From positions 597,264 to 626,017 of the forward strand of contig NW_004457554.1 in the NCBI RefSeq assembly GCF_000313135.1: a stretch of 28,754 nucleotides of DNA. The letters are read 5' to 3'. Source of the DNA: Acanthamoeba castellanii str. Neff (Eukaryota > Discosea > Longamoebia > Acanthamoebidae). Numbering within the stretch: position 1 is the stretch's first letter; the number at the start of each line of letters is the position of its first letter. The notes beneath the pieces were generated by a model. That model saw only the letters and a program-made list of their open reading frames with translations, did no database searches and was not told the DNA's origin. Position numbers and translations under genes: made by a program. This document shows, piece after piece, positions 28,541-28,754 of the stretch.

Positions 28541-28754
28541 GACGTTGTTCATGTTCTTCCTCTTCCGCTCCACCTTGGAGGCCAGCACGTCGAGGTCGTT
28601 CACGTAGTCGTCCAGTCCCGCGGGCGTCTCCGTCGTGCGCCTGTCACCAATCAACAACGTGTGTCGTGTGTCGTGTGAGCGTGTGTCGTGCGCATACGCG
28701 TGTGCGGTGCGGAGGTGCGTACCGCGAGGTAAAGATCTTGGAGAGCGAGGGGAA
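28541..28754 (-). CDS. Partial unidentified protein (two internal exons)
   Basis: Two exons are supported: 28754-28723 (continues off the right edge) and 28640-28541. They join in phase across an intron with donor gtacgc and acceptor gacag. The peptide includes FPSLSKIFTSR, RTTETPAGLDDYVNDLDVL and ASKVERKRNMNNV. A further exon should follow the donor at 28540-28539. The charged helical character suggests a structural or coiled-coil protein. I do not recognise the family from 44 residues. Confidence 0.55.

Overview
The window looks like nuclear DNA of a free-living amoeba, most probably Acanthamoeba or a close relative (inference). Exons are GC-rich. Almost every gene has many short GT-AG introns, with donors such as gtgcgt or gtacg. 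The two 5S rRNA genes match what I remember of the Acanthamoeba 5S sequence. The protein families are eukaryotic housekeeping types. Exon limits were worked out by hand from splice sites and frame continuity; no transcript was available.

Layout. 1-119: 3' end of an unidentified + gene. 322-899 (-): HMG-box chromatin protein. 1261-3792 (+): 8-exon homologue of the MurL muropeptide epimerase family. 3928-4482 (-): CCDC12/Cwf18 splicing factor. 4620-6623 (+): nucleotidyltransferase-fold protein with a complete 5S rRNA gene inside one intron. 6676-7714 and 8074-9270 (-): tandem pair of unrecognised paralogues, the second with a 1-nt frameshift. 9589-12934 (+): Mediator subunit 17, 13 exons. 12997-14722: duplicated segment carrying an EF-hand-like gene; the left copy is cut by a 134-base N gap and the right copy (14230-15023) is complete. 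15024-16087: mostly unexplained. 16088-18812 (-): multi-CUE protein with three C-terminal SKICH-like beta domains. 19203-19321 (-): second 5S rRNA. 19654-20191 (+): SMIM7. 20469-23581 (+): mitochondrial initiation factor 2. 23704-25453 (-): papain-family cysteine protease. 25896-28159 (+): protoporphyrinogen oxidase. 28541-28754 (-): partial unidentified gene.

The genes do not form one pathway. They cover transcription (HMG-box protein, MED17), splicing (CCDC12), organelle translation (mtIF2), haem synthesis (PPOX), lysosomal proteolysis (cysteine protease), membrane traffic (SMIM7), and possibly ubiquitin-directed cargo recognition (the CUE/SKICH-like protein) and bacterial cell-wall chemistry (the MurL-like protein). 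The last two are the most interesting in a bacteria-eating cell. Neighbours are closely packed, often divergent (HMG/MurL, CCDC12/nucleotidyltransferase, paralogue B/MED17, protease/PPOX) or convergent with 50-200 bp between stops.

Introns repeatedly carry short G/T- or C/A-rich arrays, above all a 7-bp TGTGTCG unit in either orientation. These arrays have few stop codons and create many long false reading frames.
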